A stretch of 23,303 nucleotides of DNA. Origin: an uncultured Pseudomonadota bacterium. GTDB lineage: Bacteria; Pseudomonadota; Gammaproteobacteria; Burkholderiales; Rhodocyclaceae. Under the pieces are notes generated by a model. It made no database searches, was not told the origin of the DNA, and was given only the letters and a program-made list of their open reading frames with translations. The stretch lies in assembly GCA_903939665.1 (NCBI GenBank), contig CAJAHZ010000273.1:1-23303 (forward strand), in the 5' to 3' direction. This document shows, piece by piece, positions 13,792 to 21,541 of this stretch (its first letter is position 1; each line of letters starts with the position of its first letter). The position numbers were made by a program, and so were the translations under genes.

Positions 13792-13796
13792 ACTGG

Positions 13797-13826
13797 CTGA
13801 CAGGGCCAGCGGGCCTGTGACATAAT
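13797..13826 (+). promoter_or_regulatory. Candidate promoter of the leuC-leuD-leuB cluster
   Basis: CTGACA (13797-13802) and CATAAT (13821-13826) each match consensus at 5 of 6 positions with an 18-base spacer. Transcription would begin near 13833, about 43 bases before leuC. The short leader contains a perfect hairpin GGCCGC-TT-GCGGCC (13840-13853). No leucine-rich leader peptide or attenuator is present, in contrast to the ilvBN operon. Confidence 0.6.
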
Positions 13827-13875
13827 TCAATGTTCCAATGGCCGCTTGCGGCCTAACGTTGCCGGATAGCCAAAA

Positions 13876-15282
13876 ATGCCGCAGACCTTATACGACAAGC
13901 TTTGGCAGAATCACGTGGTGCATGAAGAATCGGATGGCACCGCGCTGCTTTACATCGACCGTCACCTGGTGCACGAGGTGACCAGCCCGCAGGCTTTCGA
14001 AGGCCTCAAGCTGGCTGGCCGCAAGCCGTGGCGCGTTTCCTCGGTGCTTGCCACCGCCGACCACAATACGCCAACCGATCACTGGGATCGCGGCATCGAA
14101 GACCCGGTTTCCCGCCTGCAGGTGGAGACGCTCGACGCCAACATCCGCGAAGTCGGCGCGCTGGCCTACTTCCCGTTCAAGGACCCGCGCCAGGGCATTG
14201 TGCATGTGGTCGGGCCGGAAAACGGCGCGACGCTGCCTGGCATGACGGTTGTCTGCGGCGACTCGCATACCAGCACGCATGGCGCTTTTGCCTGCATGGC
14301 GCACGGCATCGGCACCTCCGAGGTCGAGCACGTGCTGGCCACCCAGTGCCTGCTGCAGAAAAAGTCGAAAACCATGCTGCTGCGCGTCGATGGCCGGCTC
14401 GGCAAGGGCGTTACGGCCAAGGACATCGCGCTTGCCGTGATCGGTCGTATCGGTACAGCCGGTGGCACGGGCTACGCGATCGAGTTTGCCGGCAGCGCGA
14501 TCCGCGGGCTGTCGATGGAAGGGCGTATGACGCTGTGCAACATGGCGATCGAAGCCGGCGCGCGTCTCGGTTTCATTGCGGTTGACGACGTGACGATCAA
14601 TTACGTGAAGGGTCGTCCTTTTTCGCCGAAGGCCGAGCAGTGGGATGCGGCCGTTGCCTACTGGCGCACGCTGCACAGTGACGAGGGTGCGCAGTTCGAC
14701 TGCGTACTTGACCTGCGTGGCGACGAAATCCAGCCGCAGGTGACCTGGGGCACTTCTCCCGAGATGGTCGTGGCGATCGACGGTTGTGTTCCCGATCCGG
14801 CGAAGGAGAAAGATCCGGTCAAGCGCGAAGGCATGGAGCGTGCGCTGCAGTACATGGGCTTGAATCCGGATACGCCGATCAAGGAGATCAAGGTCGACAA
14901 GGTATTCATCGGCTCCTGCACCAACTCGCGTATCGAGGATCTGCGTGCGGCGGCAGGCGTCGTCAGGGGGCGCCACGTGGCGGCAGGCGTCAGGCTGGCG
15001 CTGGTGGTGCCGGGTTCCGGTCTGGTCAAGCAGCAGGCGGAGCGGGAAGGTCTGGACAAGATTTTTGTCGCTGCCGGTTTTGAGTGGCGCGAGCCTGGGT
15101 GCTCAATGTGTCTGGCGATGAACGCCGACCGACTCGAGCCGGGCGAGCGCTGCGCCTCGACATCGAACCGTAATTTTGAAGGTCGGCAGGGCGCAGGTGG
15201 TCGTACGCACTTGGTCAGCCCTGAAATGGCGGCTGCGGCGGCGATCGCCGGGCATTTCGCCGATGTTCGTGAAATTCTTTGA
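13876..15282 (+). CDS. leuC: 3-isopropylmalate dehydratase, large subunit
   Basis: A 468-residue subunit of isopropylmalate isomerase, which interconverts 2- and 3-isopropylmalate in leucine synthesis together with LeuD. The three cysteines that hold the 4Fe-4S cluster are in place: C348 in FIGSCTNSRIEDLR, and C409 and C412 in PGCSMCLAMN. Other family stretches are MPQTLYDKLWQNHVV at the N-terminus and VVCGDSHTSTHGAFACMAHG. Length matches E. coli LeuC (466). The ribosome binding site is poor, but the ATG at 13876 gives the standard N-terminus. It is the first gene of leuC-lipoprotein-leuD-leuB, driven by the promoter at 13797-13826. Confidence 0.98.
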   Translation: MPQTLYDKLWQNHVVHEESDGTALLYIDRHLVHEVTSPQAFEGLKLAGRKPWRVSSVLATADHNTPTDHWDRGIEDPVSRLQVETLDANIREVGALAYFPFKDPRQGIVHVVGPENGATLPGMTVVCGDSHTSTHGAFACMAHGIGTSEVEHVLATQCLLQKKSKTMLLRVDGRLGKGVTAKDIALAVIGRIGTAGGTGYAIEFAGSAIRGLSMEGRMTLCNMAIEAGARLGFIAVDDVTINYVKGRPFSPKAEQWDAAVAYWRTLHSDEGAQFDCVLDLRGDEIQPQVTWGTSPEMVVAIDGCVPDPAKEKDPVKREGMERALQYMGLNPDTPIKEIKVDKVFIGSCTNSRIEDLRAAAGVVRGRHVAAGVRLALVVPGSGLVKQQAEREGLDKIFVAAGFEWREPGCSMCLAMNADRLEPGERCASTSNRNFEGRQGAGGRTHLVSPEMAAAAAIAGHFADVREIL

Positions 15283-15295
15283 GACTGGAGCTTTT

Positions 15296-15421
15296 ATGAA
15301 GATGCTGAGCGCACTTATCCTCGTTGTTCTGGCCATTTCTTCGACCGCTTGCAATACGGTCCATGGAATCGGCAAGGACATTGAAAAAGGCGGGCAGGCC
15401 ATCGAGAAGGCTGCCAAGTAA
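15296..15421 (+). CDS. Entericidin A/B-like small lipoprotein
   Basis: A 41-residue lipoprotein encoded between leuC and leuD. Its signal peptide MKMLSALILVVLAISSTAC ends in a lipobox-like STAC, with lipidation predicted at C19. The mature part, CNTVHGIGKDIEKGGQAIEK, matches the entericidin family pattern (CNTV-G-G-D----G--I). GGAG lies 5 bases before the ATG at 15296. The gene begins 13 bases after the leuC stop, and its TAA shares one base with the leuD ATG, so it is embedded in the operon and translated with it. In E. coli the entericidin pair is linked to stationary-phase lysis and its antidote, but only a single gene is present here. Its role in a leucine operon is unexplained. Confidence 0.88.
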   Translation: MKMLSALILVVLAISSTACNTVHGIGKDIEKGGQAIEKAAK

Positions 15422-16059
15422 TGGATGCTTTTGTTCGTCTTGATGGCCTGGTGGCGCCGCTCGATCGGGCCAATGTCGATACCGATGCGATCATTCCGAA
15501 GCAGTTCCTGAAGTCGATCAAGCGTTCCGGTTTTGGTCCGAATCTGTTTGACGAATGGCGCTATATGGATGTCGGACAGCCGGGGCGGGATAACTCGCAG
15601 CGTCCGTGCAACCCGAATTTCGTGCTCAACCAGCCGCGTTATCAGGGCGCACAAATTCTTTTGACGCGCAAGAATTTTGGTTGCGGCAGTTCGCGCGAGC
15701 ACGCGCCGTGGGCCTTGCTTGATTTTGGATTTTCAGCGGTGATCGCCGAGAGCTTTGCCGACATTTTTTTCAACAACTGTTTCAAGAACGGCATCTTGCC
15801 GATCGTCTTGCCGGCGACCGAACTCGATGCGCTGTTCGCGCAGGTTGAAGCGACGCCCGGCTACCGGTTGACGATTGATCTCGAGCGGCAGGTCGTGGTT
15901 CGCCCGGACGGCAAGGCGTTACCGTTTGCCGTGGATGCCTTCCGCAAGGAGTGCCTGATCAATGGATGGGATGACATCGGTCTGACGCTGCGCCACGCCG
16001 ATCTGATCAGGACCTTCGAAGATAAGCGCCGCATCGAGCAGCCCTGGCTGTTTGCATAA
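15421..16059 (+). CDS. leuD: 3-isopropylmalate dehydratase, small subunit
   Basis: A 212-residue swivel-domain subunit that pairs with LeuC to form isopropylmalate isomerase. Diagnostic stretches are RANVDTDAIIPKQFLKSI near the N-terminus, KNFGCGSSREHAPWALLDFG in the centre, and ADIFFNNCFKNGILPIVL. Length is normal for the proteobacterial form. The ATG at 15421 overlaps the stop codon of the entericidin-like gene by one base (TAATG), so translation is likely coupled to it; a separate Shine-Dalgarno is weak and distant. leuB follows 10 bases after its stop. Confidence 0.97.
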   Translation: MDAFVRLDGLVAPLDRANVDTDAIIPKQFLKSIKRSGFGPNLFDEWRYMDVGQPGRDNSQRPCNPNFVLNQPRYQGAQILLTRKNFGCGSSREHAPWALLDFGFSAVIAESFADIFFNNCFKNGILPIVLPATELDALFAQVEATPGYRLTIDLERQVVVRPDGKALPFAVDAFRKECLINGWDDIGLTLRHADLIRTFEDKRRIEQPWLFA

Positions 16060-16069
16060 AGGAATAAGC

Positions 16070-17122
16070 ATGAAGATTTGTGTTCTCCCGGGTGATGGCA
16101 TCGGCCCGGAAATCATGGCCGAGGCCGTGCGTGTTCTCAAGGCGCTCGATCTGAAGTTCGAGATGGAAGAAGCGCATCTGGGCGGCTGTGCCGTTGATGC
16201 GGCGGGCGATCCCTATCCGGAAGCCACCCAGCGTCTGGCGCAAGCAGCCGACGCGGTGTTGCTCGGCGCGGTCGGCGGCCCGAAGTGGGATACCCTGGCG
16301 CGCGAATTGCGCCCGGAGCGCGGCCTGCTCGGCATCCGCAAGCAGCTCGGATTGTTCGCCAACTTGCGCCCGGCCATTCTTTATCCGGAACTGGCCAACG
16401 CTTCGACACTCAAACCTGAAGTCGTCGCCGGGCTGGATATCCTGATTGTGCGTGAACTGACCGGCGATATTTACTTTGGGCAGCCGCGCGGCATTGAGCT
16501 GCGTGATGGGGAGCGTTATGGCTTCAATACCATGCACTACACCGAAAGCGAAATTCGCCGCATCCTGCGTGTGGCGTTCGAGGCGGCACGCAAACGCAGC
16601 AAGAAGCTGTGTTCGGTCGACAAGATGAACGTGCTGGAAACAACCCAGTTGTGGCGCGATGTGGCCAATGAGACGGCGCCGGAATACCCGGATGTCGAGC
16701 TTTCGCATATGCTGGTCGACAACGCCGCAATGCAACTGGTGCGCAACCCGAAGCAGTTCGACGTGATGGTCACCGGCAATATGTTCGGCGACATTCTGTC
16801 GGACGAGGCGTCGATGCTCACCGGCTCGATCGGCATGTTGCCGTCAGCTTCGCTGGATTCCAACAACAAGGGCTTGTACGAGCCGAGCCACGGTTCGGCG
16901 CCGGACATCGCCGGTCAGGGCGTGGCCAATCCTTTGGCAACAATTCTGTCGGCGGCCATGATGTTGCGGTATACGTTTGCGCAGGAGGCGGCGGCGTTGC
17001 GCATCGAAAGCGCGGTGAAGAAGGTGCTGGCTCAGGGTTATCGCACGGGCGATATCTATGAGCCGGGAACGCAGAAGGTCGGAACGAAGGCAATGGGCGA
17101 CGCGGTTCTGGCTGCGCTGTAA
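16070..17122 (+). CDS. leuB: 3-isopropylmalate dehydrogenase
   Basis: A 350-residue NAD-dependent oxidative decarboxylase that converts 3-isopropylmalate to 2-ketoisocaproate, the third leucine-specific step. Motifs include GDGIGPEI at the N-terminus, LLGAVGGPKWD, RPERGLLGIRKQLGLFANLR (substrate arginines), VDKMNVLETTQLWRDV (catalytic lysine region), and YEPSHGSAPDIAGQGVANPL (cofactor and metal site region). Length is typical. I choose ATG 16070 (MKICVLPGDGIG), with AAAGGA 6 bases upstream; an extension of six residues overlaps the leuD stop and is not conserved. asd follows after about 27 bases and may share the transcript. Confidence 0.98.
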   Translation: MKICVLPGDGIGPEIMAEAVRVLKALDLKFEMEEAHLGGCAVDAAGDPYPEATQRLAQAADAVLLGAVGGPKWDTLARELRPERGLLGIRKQLGLFANLRPAILYPELANASTLKPEVVAGLDILIVRELTGDIYFGQPRGIELRDGERYGFNTMHYTESEIRRILRVAFEAARKRSKKLCSVDKMNVLETTQLWRDVANETAPEYPDVELSHMLVDNAAMQLVRNPKQFDVMVTGNMFGDILSDEASMLTGSIGMLPSASLDSNNKGLYEPSHGSAPDIAGQGVANPLATILSAAMMLRYTFAQEAAALRIESAVKKVLAQGYRTGDIYEPGTQKVGTKAMGDAVLAAL

Positions 17123-17149
17123 ATCGGATTATTGGATAGGGGTGGAATG

Positions 17150-18280
17150 ATGAAAAAGCTTGGTCTGGTGGGTTGGCGCGGCATGGTGGGTTCGGTTCTC
17201 ATGCAGCGCATGGTGGAAGAGCGTGATTTCGATCATGTCGAGCCGGTCTATTTTTCGACCTCGGCCGTTGGTGGCAAGGCGCCGACGCTGGGCGGCAAGG
17301 AAGGCGGTAATCTGCAGGATGCGATGTCGATCGATGCGCTCAAGCAGTGTGACATCGTCATTACCTGTCAGGGCGGCGATTACACCAAGGAAGTGTTTCC
17401 CAAGCTGCGCGCTGCTGGCTGGAATGGTCACTGGATTGACGCGGCTTCGGCACTGCGTATGGAAAAAGATGCCGTGATCATCCTCGATCCGGTCAATCTC
17501 AATGTCATCAAGGATGCGCTGGGCAAGGGCGGCAAGAACTGGATCGGCGGCAACTGCACGGTTTCGCTGATGTTGATGGGCTTGGGCGGTCTGTTCCAGA
17601 ACGATCTGATCGAGTGGGTCAGCGCGATGACCTATCAGGCAGCTTCCGGTGCGGGTGCGCAGAATATGCGCGAGTTGTTGTCGCAAATGGGGACGCTGCA
17701 TGATGCAGTCAAGGCCGAGCTGGCCGACCCGGCTTCGGCGATCCTCGATATCGACCGCAAGGTTGCCGAGACGATGCGCGCTTCAAGCTTCCCGACCAAG
17801 AATTTCCGCAACACGGCGCTGGCCGGCAGTCTGATCCCGTGGATCGACGTGCCGGTCGAGGGCGGCCAGTCGAAGGAAGAATGGAAGGGCGGCGCCGAGT
17901 GCAACAAGATCCTCGGTCGCCCGGCATTTCGTTCGCCCGGCAGTATCCCGATCGACGGCCTGTGCGTGCGGATCGGCGCCATGCGTTGCCATTCGCAGGG
18001 TCTCACCATCAAGCTCAAGAAGGATGTGCCGCTCGACGAAGTGACCGATATCATCGCCAAGGCCAACCAGTGGGTGAAGGTCGTTCCGAACGAGCGCGAG
18101 ATCAGCGAGCGCGAACTGACGCCGGCGGCGGTTACCGGAACGCTGAGCGTCCCGGTCGGTCGTTTGCACAAGCTGGCGATGGGGCCGGAGTACCTGGGCG
18201 CCTTCACGGTTGGCGATCAGTTGCTGTGGGGGGCGGCCGAGCCTTTGCGCCGCATGCTGCGCATCCTGCTCGATCGCTGA
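17150..18280 (+). CDS. asd: Aspartate-semialdehyde dehydrogenase
   Basis: A 376-residue NADPH-dependent enzyme that makes aspartate semialdehyde from aspartyl phosphate, feeding lysine/diaminopimelate, threonine, methionine and isoleucine synthesis. The NADP loop GWRGMVGS (8-15), active-site cysteine C136 in IGGNCTVSLM and catalytic histidine H281 in GAMRCHSQGLTIKL are all present and match the E. coli-type (Gram-negative) form in sequence and length (367 in E. coli). Two adjacent ATG codons (17147, 17150) are possible; I prefer the second because AGGGG ends 7 bases upstream. It lies downstream of leuB in the order leuB-asd-fimV, common in Betaproteobacteria, and ends at a clear stem-loop terminator. 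Confidence 0.97.
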   Translation: MKKLGLVGWRGMVGSVLMQRMVEERDFDHVEPVYFSTSAVGGKAPTLGGKEGGNLQDAMSIDALKQCDIVITCQGGDYTKEVFPKLRAAGWNGHWIDAASALRMEKDAVIILDPVNLNVIKDALGKGGKNWIGGNCTVSLMLMGLGGLFQNDLIEWVSAMTYQAASGAGAQNMRELLSQMGTLHDAVKAELADPASAILDIDRKVAETMRASSFPTKNFRNTALAGSLIPWIDVPVEGGQSKEEWKGGAECNKILGRPAFRSPGSIPIDGLCVRIGAMRCHSQGLTIKLKKDVPLDEVTDIIAKANQWVKVVPNEREISERELTPAAVTGTLSVPVGRLHKLAMGPEYLGAFTVGDQLLWGAAEPLRRMLRILLDR

Positions 18281-18291
18281 GTGGCAGAGGT

Positions 18292-18330
18292 GTGCCGAGG
18301 GTGATTCTTCACTTTTCGGCACTTTCTCTT
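18292..18330 (+). terminator. Intrinsic terminator after asd
   Basis: GTGCCGA (18292-18298) pairs with TCGGCAC (18316-18322), and an inner GTGA/TCAC (18301-18304, 18309-18312) continues the stem through two possible G-U pairs. The T-rich TTTCTCTT follows. It lies 11 bases after the asd stop. Confidence 0.65.
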
Positions 18331-18359
18331 ACATCACAAGCAAGTTTAGCTTGCATCGC

Positions 18360-18375
18360 TAACATCATGATGTTA
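18360..18375. promoter_or_regulatory. Perfect 16-base palindrome upstream of fimV
   Basis: TAACATCATGATGTTA is fully self-complementary. It lies 38 bases before the fimV start, and GATAAT (18380-18385), a 5-of-6 match to a -10 box, begins 4 bases after it. No consensus -35 is seen 17 bases upstream of that box. A separate stem GCAAG/CTTGC (18340-18354) lies just ahead. The arrangement suggests an operator for a dimeric regulator; the regulator is unknown. Confidence 0.5.
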
Positions 18376-18412
18376 TTTTGATAATTCCGATTTCGACGCT
18401 CAGGGTGGCGGC

Positions 18413-21400
18413 GTGGCCAAAAAAACATACCAGACACTAAAAAATCTCAGACTGCGTACGTCCGCATGGGCGGTCGCATCGTGCCTTGCTCTCTCGGGTT
18501 TGCCTCTGGCAGCCCAGGCGGCCGGACTCGGCAAAGTCACTGTATTTTCGGCGCTTGGCCAGCCTTTGCGTGCCGAGGTTGAACTCTCCGCAACGCGTGA
18601 GGAACTCTCCGGAATGAGAGCGCAACTCGCATCGCCGGATGCGTTCAAGCAGGCCGGGCTGGATTACGCGACGTCGCTGATGGGGATCAAATTCGCCATC
18701 GACAAACGCGCCAATGGCCAGCCGATCATCAGGCTGAGTTCCGACAAGCCGATCAACGATCCGTTTGTCGATATGTTGCTCGAGCTGAACTGGCCAGCCG
18801 GTCGCTTGGTTCGCGAATACACTTTCCTGCTCGATCCGCCGGAGGTTGCTGCCAAGGCAGCGGCGTCAGTCGCTCCACCGGTGGCCAAACCGGCTCCAGC
18901 GCCGAAACCCGTCGTTGAGGCGAGTGCCGTATCGTCGCCTGACGACAAACCACTTTCCAAGCGGGAAGCGGCCCGGCTGCGGGCTCAGGAGTTAGTCAAG
19001 CAGCCGGTCGAAGTTGGCGAAGGTCACGAGGTAAAGCGCGGCGAGACGCTGAACAAGATTGCCAGCGCAGTCAAGCCGGAAGGCGTGTCACTTGACCAGA
19101 TGCTGGTCGGGCTGTTTCGTGCCAATCAGGAGGCCTTTGACGGCGGCAACATGAACCGCCTGAAAGCCGGCAAAATTCTTTCTGTTCCGGACAAAAGCGC
19201 GATTGAGAGCGTTTCCGAGGGCGAAGCCAGAAAAATCGTTATTGCTCAGTCGTCCGACTGGAATGCTTACCGCCGCAAGCTGGCCGGTATTGCTGCACAG
19301 GCGCCGGTCAAGGATGATGCCGGCAAGCAGGAGGCTGCGGGCAAGATAACCGCCAAGGTTGAAGATAAAGCGGCTCCCGCTGCCGAGCCAAAAGATCAGG
19401 TCAAGGTTTCCCGCTCGGAAATGGCCGCCAGCAAATCCGCCGCCGCCGCTGCCAAGCACAGCGAAGAGGATCTGATCGCCAAGGAAAAGGCGCTCAAGGA
19501 GGCCAACGATCGCCTGCGTTCTCTCGAGAAGAACGTCTCCGAGTTGCAGAAGCTGGTTGAACTGAAGAATCAGAATCTTGCCGAGTTGCAGAAACAGGCA
19601 GCAGCCAAACCCGCCCCGGTCGAGGTGAAAAAACCAGTGGCTGAAGCCAAGCCACCTGTAGTTTCAGCGCCTGCGCCAGCCCCGGTTGTTGTCGCGCCGG
19701 TCAAGCCGGAGCCTGCGCCGGTGGTCGTCGAGAAGCCTGCAGAAAAACCGGTTGAGAAGCCAGTTGAGGTTAAGCCGGCGGAACCCGTTGCCGCCAAGCC
19801 GGAAGAGGTCAAGCCTGAGCCCAAGCCTGAGCCGAAGCCGGAACCCAAACCGGATGAAATGCCCAAGCCGAAAGCCAAGCCCGTCACGCCGCCGCCCCCC
19901 CCGGTCGAAGAGCCTGGCATCGTTGATGAATTGCTCGATAGCCCGATAGCCCTTGCCGGCGGCGGTCTCCTTGCGCTGCTTGCGGGTTTCTTCGTCTATA
20001 AACGCCGCCGTCAGGGTGCGGGTGAAAAGCCTCTGGCGACAAACAGCATGCTGTCGCAGCAGACCGGCGATATCTCGGCCAATTCAGTTTTCCGTAGCAC
20101 CGGCGGACAGAGTGTCGATACCTCGCATACGCCGGCGCAAACTGATTTCAGCCAGGCGGGTCCGGGCAGCATCGATACCGACGAGGTTGATCCAGTCGCT
20201 GAGGCCGATGTTTACATGGCTTACGGGCGCGACGCGCAGGCGGAAGAGATTCTGCTCGAAGCCAAACAGAAAGACCCGAAGCGCTACGCTATTCACGTCA
20301 AGTTGCTTGAGATTTATTCGAACCGCAAGAGCCTCAAGCAGTTCGAGTCGCTGGCTACCGATTTGTACAGCGAGACCGGCGGCGTTGGCGCTGAATGGGA
20401 AAAGGCTGCCGGAATGGGCGCCAAGCTCGATCCGCAGAATCCGCTCTTTGGCGGCGCCGCGCAGGCTGCACCGCAGTCCTTTGATGCGGATTCGACAGTC
20501 ATCATCTCGCCGCAGGCGCTCAAGAACACCGTCACGATGCCCGGGCAGTTGTCGCAACTGGCCGAGGCGGCAAGTGCAGCGCCTCCGATGATCGAGGCGG
20601 CCCCCGAGTTGCCGGTCGAAGAAGCTGCTGCGCCGTCGGAACTGATGAGTCTTGATTTCGACCTCGGAATGGGTGACGCCAAAGCGTCAGAGCCTGTTGC
20701 CGAACCGAGTCCGGATATGGACAGCACCTTGACCCTGCCGGAACCGGTTGTTGAGTCGGCAGCCCTTGACTTCGATATCGGCGGCGCTCCTGCCGCCAAG
20801 CCGGCTGAGTATCAGGGCGATGCCACGGTCGTGGGCCTGGATTTCAACTTGCCTGAAGTGGGTGGGGCGGATACCTCAAGCGTTGTTTCGCCTGAGCCGG
20901 AAGCTGCGCTTGGCGCCGATCTCGATTTTGATATCGGGTTCAGTTCAACGCCAGCACCGGTTGTCGACGAGGCACCCGCTGATATGCTTGATATCGGCTC
21001 GATCAATGACCATGAACTTGAATTCGATGTCAGCCTGACCGAATCGACTGTCCTCGGGCAGCCGATGCGTGAGCCGTCGTTCGATATGGCATCGATCAAC
21101 CTCGATCTGGGCGAACCACCGCCTGCACCTGCGCCAACGCCGGTACTGGACGATGGGCAGTCGGCATTTGAAGTGGCCAACATGAGCACTGTCGTCAATT
21201 CTGATTTTTCAGCGGCTCAGTTGGAGACGATGGTGAATCCGCAGTTTGGCGCTGATATGGATCAGGCCGGGGAATTCGATATCAGTCCAAACGAGGAGGT
21301 GGCGACCAAGCTTGATCTGGCCAAAGCCTACGAAGAAATGGGTGATCTTGAAGGGGCGCGCGAACTCCTGCAGGAAGTCGTCAAGGAAGGCGATGCCGCA

Positions 21401-21445
21401 CAACAGGAAAAAGCACAGGCGCTGCTTGCCAAGATCGCTGTATAA
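18413..21445 (+). CDS. fimV: FimV/HubP-family polar hub protein
   Basis: A 1010-residue inner-membrane protein of the FimV family, which organises the cell pole, type IV pili and related machinery through a periplasmic peptidoglycan-binding part and a cytoplasmic part. In order: a signal peptide ending LPLAAQA (about residue 36); the FimV N-terminal domain (VTVFSALGQPLRAEVEL, to about 145); a LysM domain (about 203-260, starting GHEVKRGETLNKIAS); a coiled coil (about 350-395); a Pro/Lys/Glu-rich spacer with tandem KPEP (about 463-490); one membrane segment (about 510-530, SPIALAGGGLLALLAGFFVY) followed by KRRR; and an acidic cytoplasmic region with repeated LDFDIG-type motifs. It ends with a TPR-like C-terminal domain (TKLDLAKAYEEMGDLEGARE, 963-1009). 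The start is GTG, with AGGGTGG upstream. Terminators flank it, so it is probably monocistronic. Confidence 0.94.
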   Translation: MAKKTYQTLKNLRLRTSAWAVASCLALSGLPLAAQAAGLGKVTVFSALGQPLRAEVELSATREELSGMRAQLASPDAFKQAGLDYATSLMGIKFAIDKRANGQPIIRLSSDKPINDPFVDMLLELNWPAGRLVREYTFLLDPPEVAAKAAASVAPPVAKPAPAPKPVVEASAVSSPDDKPLSKREAARLRAQELVKQPVEVGEGHEVKRGETLNKIASAVKPEGVSLDQMLVGLFRANQEAFDGGNMNRLKAGKILSVPDKSAIESVSEGEARKIVIAQSSDWNAYRRKLAGIAAQAPVKDDAGKQEAAGKITAKVEDKAAPAAEPKDQVKVSRSEMAASKSAAAAAKHSEEDLIAKEKALKEANDRLRSLEKNVSELQKLVELKNQNLAELQKQAAAKPAPVEVKKPVAEAKPPVVSAPAPAPVVVAPVKPEPAPVVVEKPAEKPVEKPVEVKPAEPVAAKPEEVKPEPKPEPKPEPKPDEMPKPKAKPVTPPPPPVEEPGIVDELLDSPIALAGGGLLALLAGFFVYKRRRQGAGEKPLATNSMLSQQTGDISANSVFRSTGGQSVDTSHTPAQTDFSQAGPGSIDTDEVDPVAEADVYMAYGRDAQAEEILLEAKQKDPKRYAIHVKLLEIYSNRKSLKQFESLATDLYSETGGVGAEWEKAAGMGAKLDPQNPLFGGAAQAAPQSFDADSTVIISPQALKNTVTMPGQLSQLAEAASAAPPMIEAAPELPVEEAAAPSELMSLDFDLGMGDAKASEPVAEPSPDMDSTLTLPEPVVESAALDFDIGGAPAAKPAEYQGDATVVGLDFNLPEVGGADTSSVVSPEPEAALGADLDFDIGFSSTPAPVVDEAPADMLDIGSINDHELEFDVSLTESTVLGQPMREPSFDMASINLDLGEPPPAPAPTPVLDDGQSAFEVANMSTVVNSDFSAAQLETMVNPQFGADMDQAGEFDISPNEEVATKLDLAKAYEEMGDLEGARELLQEVVKEGDAAQQEKAQALLAKIAV
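19805..19890 (+). repeat. Tandem KPEP-coding repeat in fimV
   Basis: Imperfect 12-base units encoding Lys-Pro-Glu-Pro run through this stretch in frame, within a longer Pro/Ala/Val/Lys/Glu-rich spacer (about 19600-19910) between coiled coil and membrane segment. Such spacers vary in length between strains and probably span the periplasm or cell wall. Confidence 0.7.
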
Positions 21446-21466
21446 GCGGAACGCAAGTAAAATACG

Positions 21467-21505
21467 GGCCGTAGTTCCCTCGGGAGCTACGGCCTTTGTT
21501 TTTTT
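21467..21505 (+). terminator. Intrinsic terminator of fimV
   Basis: GGCCGTAG (21467-21474) and CTACGGCC (21487-21494) form a perfect eight-base stem, with extra pairing TCC/GGA inside, followed by TTTGTTTTTTT. It lies 21 bases after the fimV stop codon and is the strongest end-of-gene terminator in the window. Confidence 0.9.
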
Positions 21506-21541
21506 CCGGCCCATCGACTATTCAACGCACTGGACGCACCC

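Noticed and set aside
13830..13856. An eight-codon frame (MFQWPLAA) upstream of leuC as a possible leucine leader peptide
   Set aside because: It has only one leucine codon, no Shine-Dalgarno, and no terminator/antiterminator pair follows, so attenuation is unsupported.
15285..15295. Identical ACTGGAGCTTTT before both the entericidin-like gene and trpF
   Set aside because: It is a short Shine-Dalgarno context shared by chance or common translation-signal preference; nothing else links the two genes.
21458..21463. TAAAAT just after fimV as a promoter or small-RNA start
   Set aside because: Transcription from it would begin within the fimV terminator stem, and no -35 is visible.
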